In this document: in pieces, positions 26,241 to 34,800 of the stretch
How positions within the stretch are numbered: position 1 is the stretch's first letter
How the letters are laid out: each line of letters opens with the position of its first letter
Origin: Chloracidobacterium sp.
GTDB lineage: Bacteria; Acidobacteriota; Blastocatellia; Pyrinomonadales; Pyrinomonadaceae
Assembly (NCBI GenBank): GCA_016711345.1
Contig: JADJTD010000001.1
Location: 2,728,001-2,792,000, forward strand
Length of the DNA: 64,000 nucleotides
Reading direction: 5' to 3'
Program-made: the position numbers and the translations under genes
The notes under the pieces: generated by a model
What the model saw: the letters and a program-made list of their open reading frames with translations, nothing else
What the model was told of the DNA's origin: nothing
Database searches by the model: none

Positions 26241-26498
26241 ATGGCATATATTTCAGTAAACAATAACGAATCGATTGAATCAGCTTTACGCAGGTTCAAA
26301 CGTAAAGTTATCAGTGAAGAGATCATTAAAGATCTCAAAAAGCACGCTCATTTTATTCCTCCGGGTCAAAAGGCAAAGCTTAAATCGGTAAATGCCCGCA
26401 AGCGCAACCGACGACGTTTTCGTCAGCAGCGTCCAACGGGTGGCGGCACCGGAACAGGTCCGGGAGCATCGCGTCCGCCGATGGGACAGAATAGGTAG
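26241..26498 (+). CDS. rpsU: Small ribosomal subunit protein bS21
   Basis: 85 residues. The first 55-60 match bS21: NESIESALRRFKRKV, then a basic helix ending in ARKRNRRRFRQQR. bS21 sits near the mRNA exit and anti-Shine-Dalgarno region of the 30S subunit and affects initiation. A Gly/Pro-rich tail of about 25 residues (GGGTGTGPGASRPP) extends beyond the usual length. The gene has the strongest Shine-Dalgarno in the window, a long structured leader, and a terminator right after it, so it is probably a single-gene transcript under its own control. Confidence 0.92.
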   Translation: MAYISVNNNESIESALRRFKRKVISEEIIKDLKKHAHFIPPGQKAKLKSVNARKRNRRRFRQQRPTGGGTGTGPGASRPPMGQNR

Positions 26499-26517
26499 TT
26501 AATAACGATAAGTTAAG

Positions 26518-26566
26518 AGTGAAAAGGTGTGTTAATGAGTAGATCATTCGCCTTTTCACTTTTTTA
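26518..26566 (+). terminator. Rho-independent terminator after rpsU
   Basis: AGTGAAAAGG (26518-26527) pairs perfectly with CCTTTTCACT (26551-26560), followed by TTTTT. It ends only seven bases before the surE start codon, so surE either relies on read-through or its promoter overlaps the hairpin. Confidence 0.85.
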
Positions 26567-26572
26567 TTTAGA

Positions 26573-27319
26573 ATGAATCGACCACGAATACTGATCACGA
26601 ACGACGACGGTTATCATGCCGATGGTATATTGGCCATGGAACAAGGGCTGAAGGAGATCGGCGATGTCTTTATGGTCGCTCCTGAGGCCGAAATGAGCGG
26701 TGCGTCACACAGCTTGACGCTTGCGAAGCCTTTGCGTATCAGGCAGATAGACGATAGGCATTGGACCGTTGACGGCACGCCGACCGATTGCGTCACGCTT
26801 GCTTTGAATCATATACTGCCGAAAGAATTGCGGCCGGATATTTGCTGTTCGGGCATAAATCATGGTGCAAATCTTGGCGATGACGCAACGTACTCCGGAA
26901 CCGTCGCCGGTGCGCTCGAATCAACGATCCTTGGCGTTCCGGGGCTCGCATTCAGCCTGACGACTCACAGCGATCACGACTTTACGGAATCCGTAAAGAT
27001 CGCAAAACAGATCACGGAAAAGGCGCTCGCCGATGGCATTCCAAAATGGACGCTGTTGAATGTGAACGTGCCTTTGAGTGTGCCAAAAGGTATTCGTATC
27101 ACGAAACAGGGTTTCAAAACAGCGCGGCCAGTTATCAGCGAGCATATCGATCCGCGTGGGAAACCATATTACTGGATCGGCGAGTTACGCGAAGGTTTTC
27201 GTGCTGAAGGCGGTACGGATTTTGAAGCGATTCATGATGGCTATGTATCAGTTACTCCGATGCGGAGCGATCTGACGAGCCACAGCGGACTAGAGAAATT
27301 GAAAAACTGGAACACATGA
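26573..27319 (+). CDS. surE: 5'/3'-nucleotidase SurE
   Basis: A 248-residue metal-dependent nucleotidase acting on nucleoside monophosphates. ILITNDDGYHADG gives the N-terminal metal ligands D11 and D12; SGAS (42-45) and the SGINHGANLGDD segment with its conserved Asn complete the active site. DGTPTDCV is also diagnostic. Start ATG at 26573 has no evident Shine-Dalgarno. It overlaps pcm by ATGA, the same gene pair found in enterobacterial and many other genomes; the pairing is linked to stationary-phase survival and damage repair. Confidence 0.93.
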   Translation: MNRPRILITNDDGYHADGILAMEQGLKEIGDVFMVAPEAEMSGASHSLTLAKPLRIRQIDDRHWTVDGTPTDCVTLALNHILPKELRPDICCSGINHGANLGDDATYSGTVAGALESTILGVPGLAFSLTTHSDHDFTESVKIAKQITEKALADGIPKWTLLNVNVPLSVPKGIRITKQGFKTARPVISEHIDPRGKPYYWIGELREGFRAEGGTDFEAIHDGYVSVTPMRSDLTSHSGLEKLKNWNT

Positions 27320-27978
27320 ACGGCACGGCCAGAATTACTGACGAGATGACGATGCAGCGGCTTCGAATGGTCGAGAAGCTTCGCGATCACTACAATATCT
27401 CTGACCGGCGCGTCCTTGAAGCCATGGCAACACTTCCGAGACATATGTTCGTTTCGGAAGCGATAAAATCGCAGGCGTATAAGGACAATGCTTTGCCGAT
27501 CTCGAGCGGCCAGACAATTTCACAGCCGTTTATTGTTGCCAGAATGACCGAGCTTTTGGAATTGACAGGACAGGAAAAAGTGCTTGAAATTGGAGCGGGT
27601 TCGGGCTATCAAACGGCGGTCCTGGCATCGCTCGCTCGCAAGGTTTTTGCGATAGAAAGGTTGCAGCCTCTGGCGGATGAAGCAACACGGCGACTACAAT
27701 CGCTTGGATTTAGAAATTTTTCACTCAAAGCCGGTGACGGCACAGAAGGCTGGAGCACATATATGCCGTTTGACGCTGTTCTCGTCGCGGCGGGCGGGCC
27801 GGAAATTCCAGAGCCTCTTGTGCAGCAGCTAAAGATCGGCGGAAAGTTAGTAATGCCGCTTGGCGAAGAACAGGGAAAGCAAAACCTGATTCGCGTCACA
27901 CGCACCGAAGCAGATTTTACAACCGAGAATTTCGGCCCGTGTGCTTTCGTGCCGCTGATCGGTGAACACGGCTGGTAA
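27316..27978 (+). CDS. pcm: Protein-L-isoaspartate O-methyltransferase
   Basis: 220 residues, normal size. It methylates L-isoaspartyl residues to start repair of aged proteins. SSGQTISQPFIVARM (about 63-77) is the family-specific substrate region, and EIGAGSGYQTAVLA (91-104) is the SAM-binding motif. The start overlaps the surE stop (ATGA), indicating coupled translation. The downstream DedA-family gene follows after 22 bases when its ATG start is used. Confidence 0.93.
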   Translation: MNGTARITDEMTMQRLRMVEKLRDHYNISDRRVLEAMATLPRHMFVSEAIKSQAYKDNALPISSGQTISQPFIVARMTELLELTGQEKVLEIGAGSGYQTAVLASLARKVFAIERLQPLADEATRRLQSLGFRNFSLKAGDGTEGWSTYMPFDAVLVAAGGPEIPEPLVQQLKIGGKLVMPLGEEQGKQNLIRVTRTEADFTTENFGPCAFVPLIGEHGW

Positions 27979-28000
27979 GACCGGCTCTGACATTACATTT

Positions 28001-28747
28001 ATGGAATCTATTTTTGATTTTCTTCACCAGATCAAAGACTACCTAAATCCGAAGATCCTGATCGATTGGATGCTACTAAAACTTGGAATCTGGGTCTATC
28101 TTGGGCTCTTCCTTATCGTATTTGCCGAGACGGGGCTAGCGATCGGATTTTTCTTGCCCGGCGATTCGTTGCTGGTTGTCGCCGGTTTGTTTGCCGCAGC
28201 GGGCAAACTAAATCTTTGGGCCATGCTGGTTCTCCTGTTTGTTGCTGCGGTCGTTGGAGACGCCGTCGGATATTATTCGGGACGCAAGGTCGGGCCTGCA
28301 ATTTTTAATAGGCCTAAATCTCGTTTCTTCAACCCTAAACATCTCAGGAAAGCCCATGATTTCTATGAAAAGCATGGCGGCAAGACAATAATAATCGCCC
28401 GCTTTGTGCCGATCGTTCGTACGTTTGCCCCCATCGTCGCCGGAGCGGCCGACATGTCATATCGACAGTTTGCTCTCTACAACATAGTCGGAGGTTTTGC
28501 ATGGGTGACCAGCATGCTCTTTGCGGGTTATTTCCTAGGCGGGGTGGTAGAGCAGCTAGTACGAAATGTTTTTGGTGTCGAGGGTTTTCTGCTCGAAGAC
28601 CATATCGATAAAGTTGTGATCGTCGTCGTATTTCTCTCGATACTACCGATCATTTTTGAATTCATCAAGGCCCGACGTGAAGCAAAGCGCGATGCTGCAT
28701 CCGTTGAGGGTGAAACAGAAACAGATTTGACTAAGGAGCATGAGTAA
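28001..28747 (+). CDS. DedA family inner-membrane protein (VTT domain)
   Basis: 248 residues with four to five membrane segments. Family hallmarks include GFFLPGDSLL near the N-terminus and the conserved [FR]-x-R-[FV]-[VI]-P-x-[VL]-R segment, here IIARFVPIVRTFAPIVAG, followed by FALYNIVGGFAWV. DedA/VTT proteins act as lipid scramblases or flippases; members include undecaprenyl-phosphate recyclers. I chose ATG at 28001, since the in-frame GTG at 27962 lies within pcm and adds hydrophilic residues. The C-terminal tail is charged and cytoplasmic. It is the last gene of the surE-pcm unit. Confidence 0.9.
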   Translation: MESIFDFLHQIKDYLNPKILIDWMLLKLGIWVYLGLFLIVFAETGLAIGFFLPGDSLLVVAGLFAAAGKLNLWAMLVLLFVAAVVGDAVGYYSGRKVGPAIFNRPKSRFFNPKHLRKAHDFYEKHGGKTIIIARFVPIVRTFAPIVAGAADMSYRQFALYNIVGGFAWVTSMLFAGYFLGGVVEQLVRNVFGVEGFLLEDHIDKVVIVVVFLSILPIIFEFIKARREAKRDAASVEGETETDLTKEHE

Positions 28748-28772
28748 CCTACACTCAAAAGTTCAAGTTTGA

Positions 28773-28849
<77 letters not shown>

Positions 28850-28856
28850 TTATTTG

Positions 28857-28885
28857 AAAGGCCGCTGTAATTGCGGCCTTTTTCA
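28857..28885 (+). terminator. Rho-independent terminator after tRNA-Pro
   Basis: AAGGCCGC (28858-28865) and GCGGCCTT (28873-28880) form a perfect 8-bp stem with a 7-base loop, followed by TTT-CATTT. Confidence 0.85.
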
Positions 28886-28942
28886 TTTATATTGAACTAC
28901 TGGTAACCGCAGGTAGAGCTACGGCAATTAAGAAAAGGGTCA

Positions 28943-31051
28943 TTAGTCCACTGCTCGTTGTGCGAGTAGTTTGCGGTACTCGGCGAGCCTGTTCGTGATT
29001 GCACCATTACTTTTTGTCTTTTCGCTCAGGGTATCTGATTCATATCGCTTGCGGCATTCCTCATAAAACTCTTCGGCTTGAGCAGTCTTGCCGACCTTGA
29101 ATTTTAGCGACATAGCAGAGCACTTTTGATAAACGACCTGCTCGCTATCTTTGGGAAAGTGCAGGTTTAGGAGTCCGAGCATCTCGTCGAAAAGCTGGTC
29201 GGCGGCGAGATATTTGTCATTCGGAGCGGGCTGCGGAACGTTGCGCAAAAACATTTCGTGTAACTGTGCGTATTCATCGTCGGACAATCGATGGAAATAA
29301 TCTTCAAGCATGTATGGCAGGTTCAGGTTTTTGGGATTCGTTGCACGCATCATGACGATCGCGTCCGACAGCATCTTCACAGCTTCTTCAGAACGCGGCG
29401 GCTCTTGAACCCAATAGAGGTAGAGCATATCTTTCGCCAAAAGTTCATGCCAGCCGCCGTAGTATGAGCGGCGTACTTCAAATGCACGCTGGAAGTGAAA
29501 TTTCGCCTTTTCCCTTCCGCCAGGTTCTTTTCGAGCCATAAATGCATCGCCAAAATGGTGATGCATCTCAGCAAGTACATCCGGCTGGTCGGCGAATTCC
29601 GTGTCAATTTTTGGCGCCATGTCGTCGAGAGCGTCTATCACACGAGTCTCGCCTCCGAACGGGTAACCTTCGGCGTACCATTTTGGATTTGCATAGCGGA
29701 AGAACTTCATCATAAAGCTGCTGATCTTCTCCGCCTTTTTCTGTTCATCTTTTGCGTTGTCGGATTCGGCAACAGCGACTGCTGCATTCGCATGCGCGAT
29801 CCGGGCCTGCCATAGAGCTACCGAGATTCCCCCAATCAACGTCGCGAAGATCAAAACGCCCGCAGTTACGGCGATCTTGTTTCGCTTGTAAAATTTATTA
29901 AGGCGATAAGAAACAGTAGCGGGCCGCGCCGTGACAGGCTCGCCGTCAATGTAACGCCAAATGTCTTCCGCGAACTGTCTAACTGTCGAATAACGATTTT
30001 GCGGTTCTTTGCTGAGGGCTTTCAGCACAATATTATCAATATCACCCTTAAGCTCGTTTCGCTCTACCGAGGATCTTGTATCTTCAGTTTGACTGGGCAA
30101 TATCGGGTCTTCGTCGGTTATCTCACGTAAGATATCGCTGCTCGATCCCTTTTTGAAATTGTACGGATAGGTTCCGGTCAAGAGTTTGAAAAGAACCATG
30201 CCGAGACTATAGATATCGGTCGAGGTTGTTATTCTGCCGCCATCAATCTGTTCGGGGCTCGCATATTCTGGTGTCATAGCACCCATTATGGTTGTGCTGC
30301 TGCCGTCTTCGGCAGAATCTAGAGCTTTAGAAATGCCAAAATCAAGCAGCTTTGGAACTCCATCAGAGCTTACAAGTATGTTTGACGGTTTAATATCGCG
30401 GTGAACTATCAGGTTCTGGTGGGCGTAACCGACTGCCTCGCTCGCTTTGTTAAAAAGCTTTAATCTTTCAATAAGGCCCAAGCCATGCTGATCACAGTAT
30501 CTATCGATCGGCACACCGTCGATATATTCCATCACAATGTATGGAATGCCGTCTGTGGTAGTGCCGGTGTCGTATATCGTCGCGATATTGGGGTGACTTA
30601 GCTTGGCGAGTATATCGATCTCGCGCTTGAAGGACCGTCGCAGACGATCGACATTAAACTCTCGTTTTAGTAATTTGATTGCGACCTGCTGTTCAAATCG
30701 TTCATCGCTCCTTTCGGCAAGATAGACCGCTCCCATTCCGCCCAAACCAAGTTCGGAAACCAGTTTGTATGGGCCGATCGTTTGTCCGTTGCCGACGGAA
30801 AGATCCTCGGCATGATCTAAGAGGAATTCCTTTGAAAGCTCTAGTGCGGACTTGTCAAAAATTCCATCGGCGGCATCCTCCAAAGCGAGGAGCGATTCCA
30901 CCTCGCTTCTGATTTCCGGGCTTATGTGTTGTCGATCCAGAAAATCCGAGCGCGATGGAGGGTCAAGCGCCAGTGCATTCATAAGCAGAGACTTTATCTC
31001 TTTCCAATTGTCGATCTGGATATTATCGATAGCCGTAATTCTCCCAATCAT
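28943..31051 (-). CDS. Membrane-anchored PknB-type serine/threonine kinase, copy 1
   Basis: 702 residues. An N-terminal helical segment (about 15-75; WKEIKSLLMNALALDPPSR) is shared with copy 2. Then comes a complete kinase domain: glycine-rich LGLGGMGAVY (101-110), K126 in VAIK, HRD at 217-219, DFG at 237-239 and APE-like SPE in TPEYASPEQ. A single membrane helix (about 393-413) puts the C-terminal 290 residues outside the cytoplasm; they are helical, may be TPR-like and could sense envelope conditions. It lies 43 bases downstream of the ECF sigma gene, so the two are cotranscribed. Most likely the kinase controls or responds with that sigma factor, as in other sigma-kinase pairs of this phylum. 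Confidence 0.9.
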   Translation of the reverse strand: MIGRITAIDNIQIDNWKEIKSLLMNALALDPPSRSDFLDRQHISPEIRSEVESLLALEDAADGIFDKSALELSKEFLLDHAEDLSVGNGQTIGPYKLVSELGLGGMGAVYLAERSDERFEQQVAIKLLKREFNVDRLRRSFKREIDILAKLSHPNIATIYDTGTTTDGIPYIVMEYIDGVPIDRYCDQHGLGLIERLKLFNKASEAVGYAHQNLIVHRDIKPSNILVSSDGVPKLLDFGISKALDSAEDGSSTTIMGAMTPEYASPEQIDGGRITTSTDIYSLGMVLFKLLTGTYPYNFKKGSSSDILREITDEDPILPSQTEDTRSSVERNELKGDIDNIVLKALSKEPQNRYSTVRQFAEDIWRYIDGEPVTARPATVSYRLNKFYKRNKIAVTAGVLIFATLIGGISVALWQARIAHANAAVAVAESDNAKDEQKKAEKISSFMMKFFRYANPKWYAEGYPFGGETRVIDALDDMAPKIDTEFADQPDVLAEMHHHFGDAFMARKEPGGREKAKFHFQRAFEVRRSYYGGWHELLAKDMLYLYWVQEPPRSEEAVKMLSDAIVMMRATNPKNLNLPYMLEDYFHRLSDDEYAQLHEMFLRNVPQPAPNDKYLAADQLFDEMLGLLNLHFPKDSEQVVYQKCSAMSLKFKVGKTAQAEEFYEECRKRYESDTLSEKTKSNGAITNRLAEYRKLLAQRAVD

Positions 31052-31094
31052 AAATGCGTAAGTTCCGGGAATATTCGGACAAAATATTTTGAGC

Positions 31095-31664
31095 CTAGTT
31101 CGAACTGAGTTCGCGGTATAGCCAGATCTTGGCTGTTTGCCATTCCCGTCCGACCGTGCGTTCGCTGATATCGAGCGTGGTTGCGATCTCAGTATTTGTC
31201 ATGCCGCCGAAAAAGCGCATTTCGACGATCTGTGCTTGTTGCTCATCGATCTCAGCGAGTCTGTTCAAGACATCATCGATGGCAACTATTGATGATGCCC
31301 TGTCGCTAACAGGAATTTCTATGTCGTCGAGGGATATGCGCAGCGGATTGTTTCCACGCTTATCCGCAGCGTGAAGACGGGCATGGTCCACCAATATCTG
31401 CCGCATAAGATGCGATGCAAAACCGTAAAAATGAGAGCGGTCTTTCCATATGACATTTACTGCATCGCCCATTTTCAGAAACGCCTCATGAACGAGAGCG
31501 GTCGGTTGCAGCGTATGGTCGGAACGTTCGCGTGACATCAGGTAGCGGGCCTGACGCTTTAGTTCGTCATAGACAAAGTTCAGCAGCCGCTCGCGGGCCA
31601 GTTCGTCACCGTTGTTCCAATCCTGAAGTATTTGCGTGATCTCTGAGGACTCAACTTCAGCCAT
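31095..31664 (-). CDS. ECF-type RNA polymerase sigma factor (TIGR02999-like), copy 1
   Basis: 189 residues with sigma region 2 (ARERLLNFVYDELKRQARYLM, then HTLQPTALVHEAFLKM and FYGFASHLMRQILVDHAR) and region 4 with a helix-turn-helix (GGMTNTEIATTLDISERTV). The pattern is that of the TIGR02999 sigma family, often encoded next to Ser/Thr kinases in Acidobacteriota and Planctomycetota and lacking a classical anti-sigma. It is divergent from the giant surface-protein gene at 31816, and a promoter-like element common to both giant genes lies in the gap. Likely target: that gene. Confidence 0.9.
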   Translation of the reverse strand: MAEVESSEITQILQDWNNGDELARERLLNFVYDELKRQARYLMSRERSDHTLQPTALVHEAFLKMGDAVNVIWKDRSHFYGFASHLMRQILVDHARLHAADKRGNNPLRISLDDIEIPVSDRASSIVAIDDVLNRLAEIDEQQAQIVEMRFFGGMTNTEIATTLDISERTVGREWQTAKIWLYRELSSN

Positions 31665-31737
31665 AACTAAGAAAATACAAGTGAATTAATAGCCATATTT
31701 TAGCATTTATACTGTCCAAAGAAAATTTTTTTGATTG

Positions 31738-31770
31738 TTTTGGCAGAGTTCGTGCCGCTCTTACGCATAT
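31738..31770 (+). promoter_or_regulatory. Putative ECF-sigma promoter of giant surface gene 1
   Basis: TTTTGGC (31738-31744), an 18-base spacer, then ACGCATAT (31763-31770), 45 bases before the ATG. The same blocks with the same spacing occur at 40738-40770 before the second giant gene, although surrounding sequence does not align. Confidence 0.5.
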
Positions 31771-31815
31771 CTTGGCAAGGACTACTTTCATTCGAACAAT
31801 CTAAGGAGATCAACC

Positions 31816-34800
31816 ATGCGCTACGTCAATGCCAAACTGATTCGTTTTATTCTTGTCATCGTTATAACGGCTTCAGCAATTTGTGCCGTCATATTTACAC
31901 CTACGAACGCCCATGCGAGCTCAAGTTTTACAGAGCATTTCGGTGAGCTGTGGGCAGCGGTGGCCCGAACAACGCAGGGTGCAAAATCAGATTCAACCGG
32001 CGTGGCCGAACCCGTAAGCGTAAGGCTGCGTACGGAAACGCTCGGTGCTTGTTCGACGGCACCTGCCAATTTGGTTTCGTGGTATCAGGGCGAAAACAAC
32101 GCTATTGACTTTATAAATACAAACAACGGCGCGATCCAGGGCAACGTCAACTATACGACGGGCAATATCGGACAAACATTTACTCTCGGCGGAACCGGAA
32201 ATACATCCGGTGTCGGCGACCGGGTTTTAGTCGGCAATCCGGCTAATTTACAATTACAGGATTTTACTATCGAGGGGTGGATAAAACGTTCCAGCAACAC
32301 GATCGTTACTAATTCGCCTGTCGCCGGATTTGAGGGCGGAGTATTTTTTAGTTACGGGGCAGGCGGCTACGGGTTTGTTATTGAACAGTCGACCAGTCGG
32401 ATCGGCCTAACGAAAATTGGAACTTCTGCGGTTTACTCGACTGCCACAATCAGCGACACCAATTTTCATCATGTTGCTGTGACCAAATCAGGCAATCAAG
32501 TTACATTTTTTGTTGACGGTGTGGCGGGAGCTCCGATCACTTACAATATAACCTTCACCTTTGGGACCAATGCGGCAATCGGAGCACGCGGCGACAACGA
32601 TGCTCGAAACGCCTTCTTTGGCAGTATAGATGAACTTTCGATTTACAATCGATCACTTGCAGCATCGGAAATCCAAGCTATCGTCGCCGCCGGTTCCGCC
32701 GGAAAATGCTTCACGGTGAATACATTTACGGTAACAAATACAAACGACAGCGGTGCGGGCAGTTTGCGGCAGGCGGTTTTGGATGCAAACGCGGCGACGG
32801 GTGTTGATGCGATCAATTTCGACACAGGTGTTTTCAGCACACCGCAGACCATCACGCTGACCAGCGGCGAATTGCTGATCAATGCCAACGTCACGATTAC
32901 CGGACCGGGCGCGAATCTGCTGACCGTCAGCGGAAATAACGCGAGCAGGATATTTACGATTCCCGAAACTCCGGTCGTCAGTATCAGTGGAATGACTTTG
33001 ACCAGTGGCAATGGTACCGGCTCTCTATCAACCACCGCGGGCGGCGCGATCTTAAATCAAGGCGAATTGATCTTGAACAATATGGTTATTACCGGCAACA
33101 CGGCAACCGGCTTCGGCGGAGGCATCCAAACCGATGCTGCTGACCGTTTGACAGTCGCTAATTCGACACTTTCAAATAATACTAGCACAAACCAAGGCGG
33201 AGGTATTCAAGCCAACGATCCGCAATTATTAAACATCACCAATTCGACATTTTCCAATAATACAACGGCTCGTGAAGGCGGCGGCTTGTTTGCATCCGCA
33301 GCCAGTGGCGGAACTGTTACCATCTCCGGCTCGACCTTCTCGAATAATACGATAACCGCCACAAATTCCACCGGCGGCGGCGGGATTGCTTTCTTTACGG
33401 CAACAGCAAGTATTACTAATTCGATCATAAGCGGCAACTCAATAACGGCAGGTCCCGGCGCCGGTGGCGGAATCCGCAAAGCCGGCACCGGAACCATCAC
33501 AATTTCCTCAACCACCATTGACAATAATTCGACAACCGACGGTGCCGGCGGCATTGTGAATGATGCGACCGGCGGCGGCGGAACAATCAACATAACGAAC
33601 AGCACCGTCTCAAACAATAGGGCCAACACCGATGCCAGCGCTAATGGCGACGGCGGCGGAATCTACGGAGGCAGCGGCACTTCGATGACGATCTCTAATT
33701 CCACCATCAGCGGCAACAGCGTCCTCGGTTTTGCCGGTGCTGCGGGCAACGGCGGCGGCATCTTTATGGACGGCGCGTTGACCTTGACCAACAGCACGAT
33801 CAGCGGCAACTCAGCCACCAGAGATTGCGGCGGCATTCTTGATAGAGCCCCCGGTGCTGTCGCCGTCAGCTATACAACGATCGTTAATAATGCGGCTGGA
33901 AACAACGGCGGCGGTTTCTGCACCTTGGATGCAGGCAGCATTCGTGGCGTCATCATTGCCAATAATACTGCCGTCGCGATTGGGCCGGATGGCGGCGGAA
34001 GCTTCAATTCGCTGGATCATAACCTGATCGAGAATACGACTAATTTTACTTTTACCGGAACAACGACAAACAACATCACCGGTCAAGATCCGAACGTCGG
34101 GCCATTGCAGAATAACGGCGGTGTGACATTTACACACGCATTGCTGCCGGGCAGCCCGGCTATCGATAAGGGAGCGAGTGGTGCATTGACAGAAGATCAG
34201 CGACTGCAGACAAGGTTTGTTGATAATCCGAATATTACAAACGCCTCCGGCGGTAACGGTGCCGACATCGGAGCATTTGAGGTTCAACCGGCGGTGCAGT
34301 TTAGCTCAGCCACTTATTCTGTTGCTGAAAACAGTGGGACGGCAACGATCACGGTCAATCGCGTTGACGGCAGCGAAGGCGTGGATTCGGTCGCCTATAC
34401 CTTGACTAACGGAACTGCGACCGGCGGAGCAAGCTGCGGCGGCGGGGTGGATTACATCAATACACCGGGAGTGGTGACACTCAATGCAGGCGAGACAAGT
34501 AAGACGTTTGACGTCACGCTTTGCAACGACAGCTTGTTCAAAGGGAGCGAGACGGTAAATCTTGCATTGTCAGCACCGATCGGAGCAACGCTCGGAACTC
34601 CGACAGCGGCTGTTCTGACCATACTAAACGATGACACGCCGACTCCGACAAACACGGCCACATCGACTAATACAGCAACCGCGACGGCAACTGCAACCGG
34701 CACACCTACAACATTTGTAGTCACGAACACCGATGACAGCGGCACAGGCAGTCTGCGGCAAGCGGTGTTGAACGCAAACGCGGGGGTAGGACCGGACTTT

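Noticed and set aside
25810..26247. 145-codon minus-strand frame upstream of rpsU
   Set aside because: It spans the palindromes and short repeats, is rich in Cys and Ser without a pattern, and has no ribosome-binding site. A decayed coding element is possible and is reported as a low-interest observation instead.
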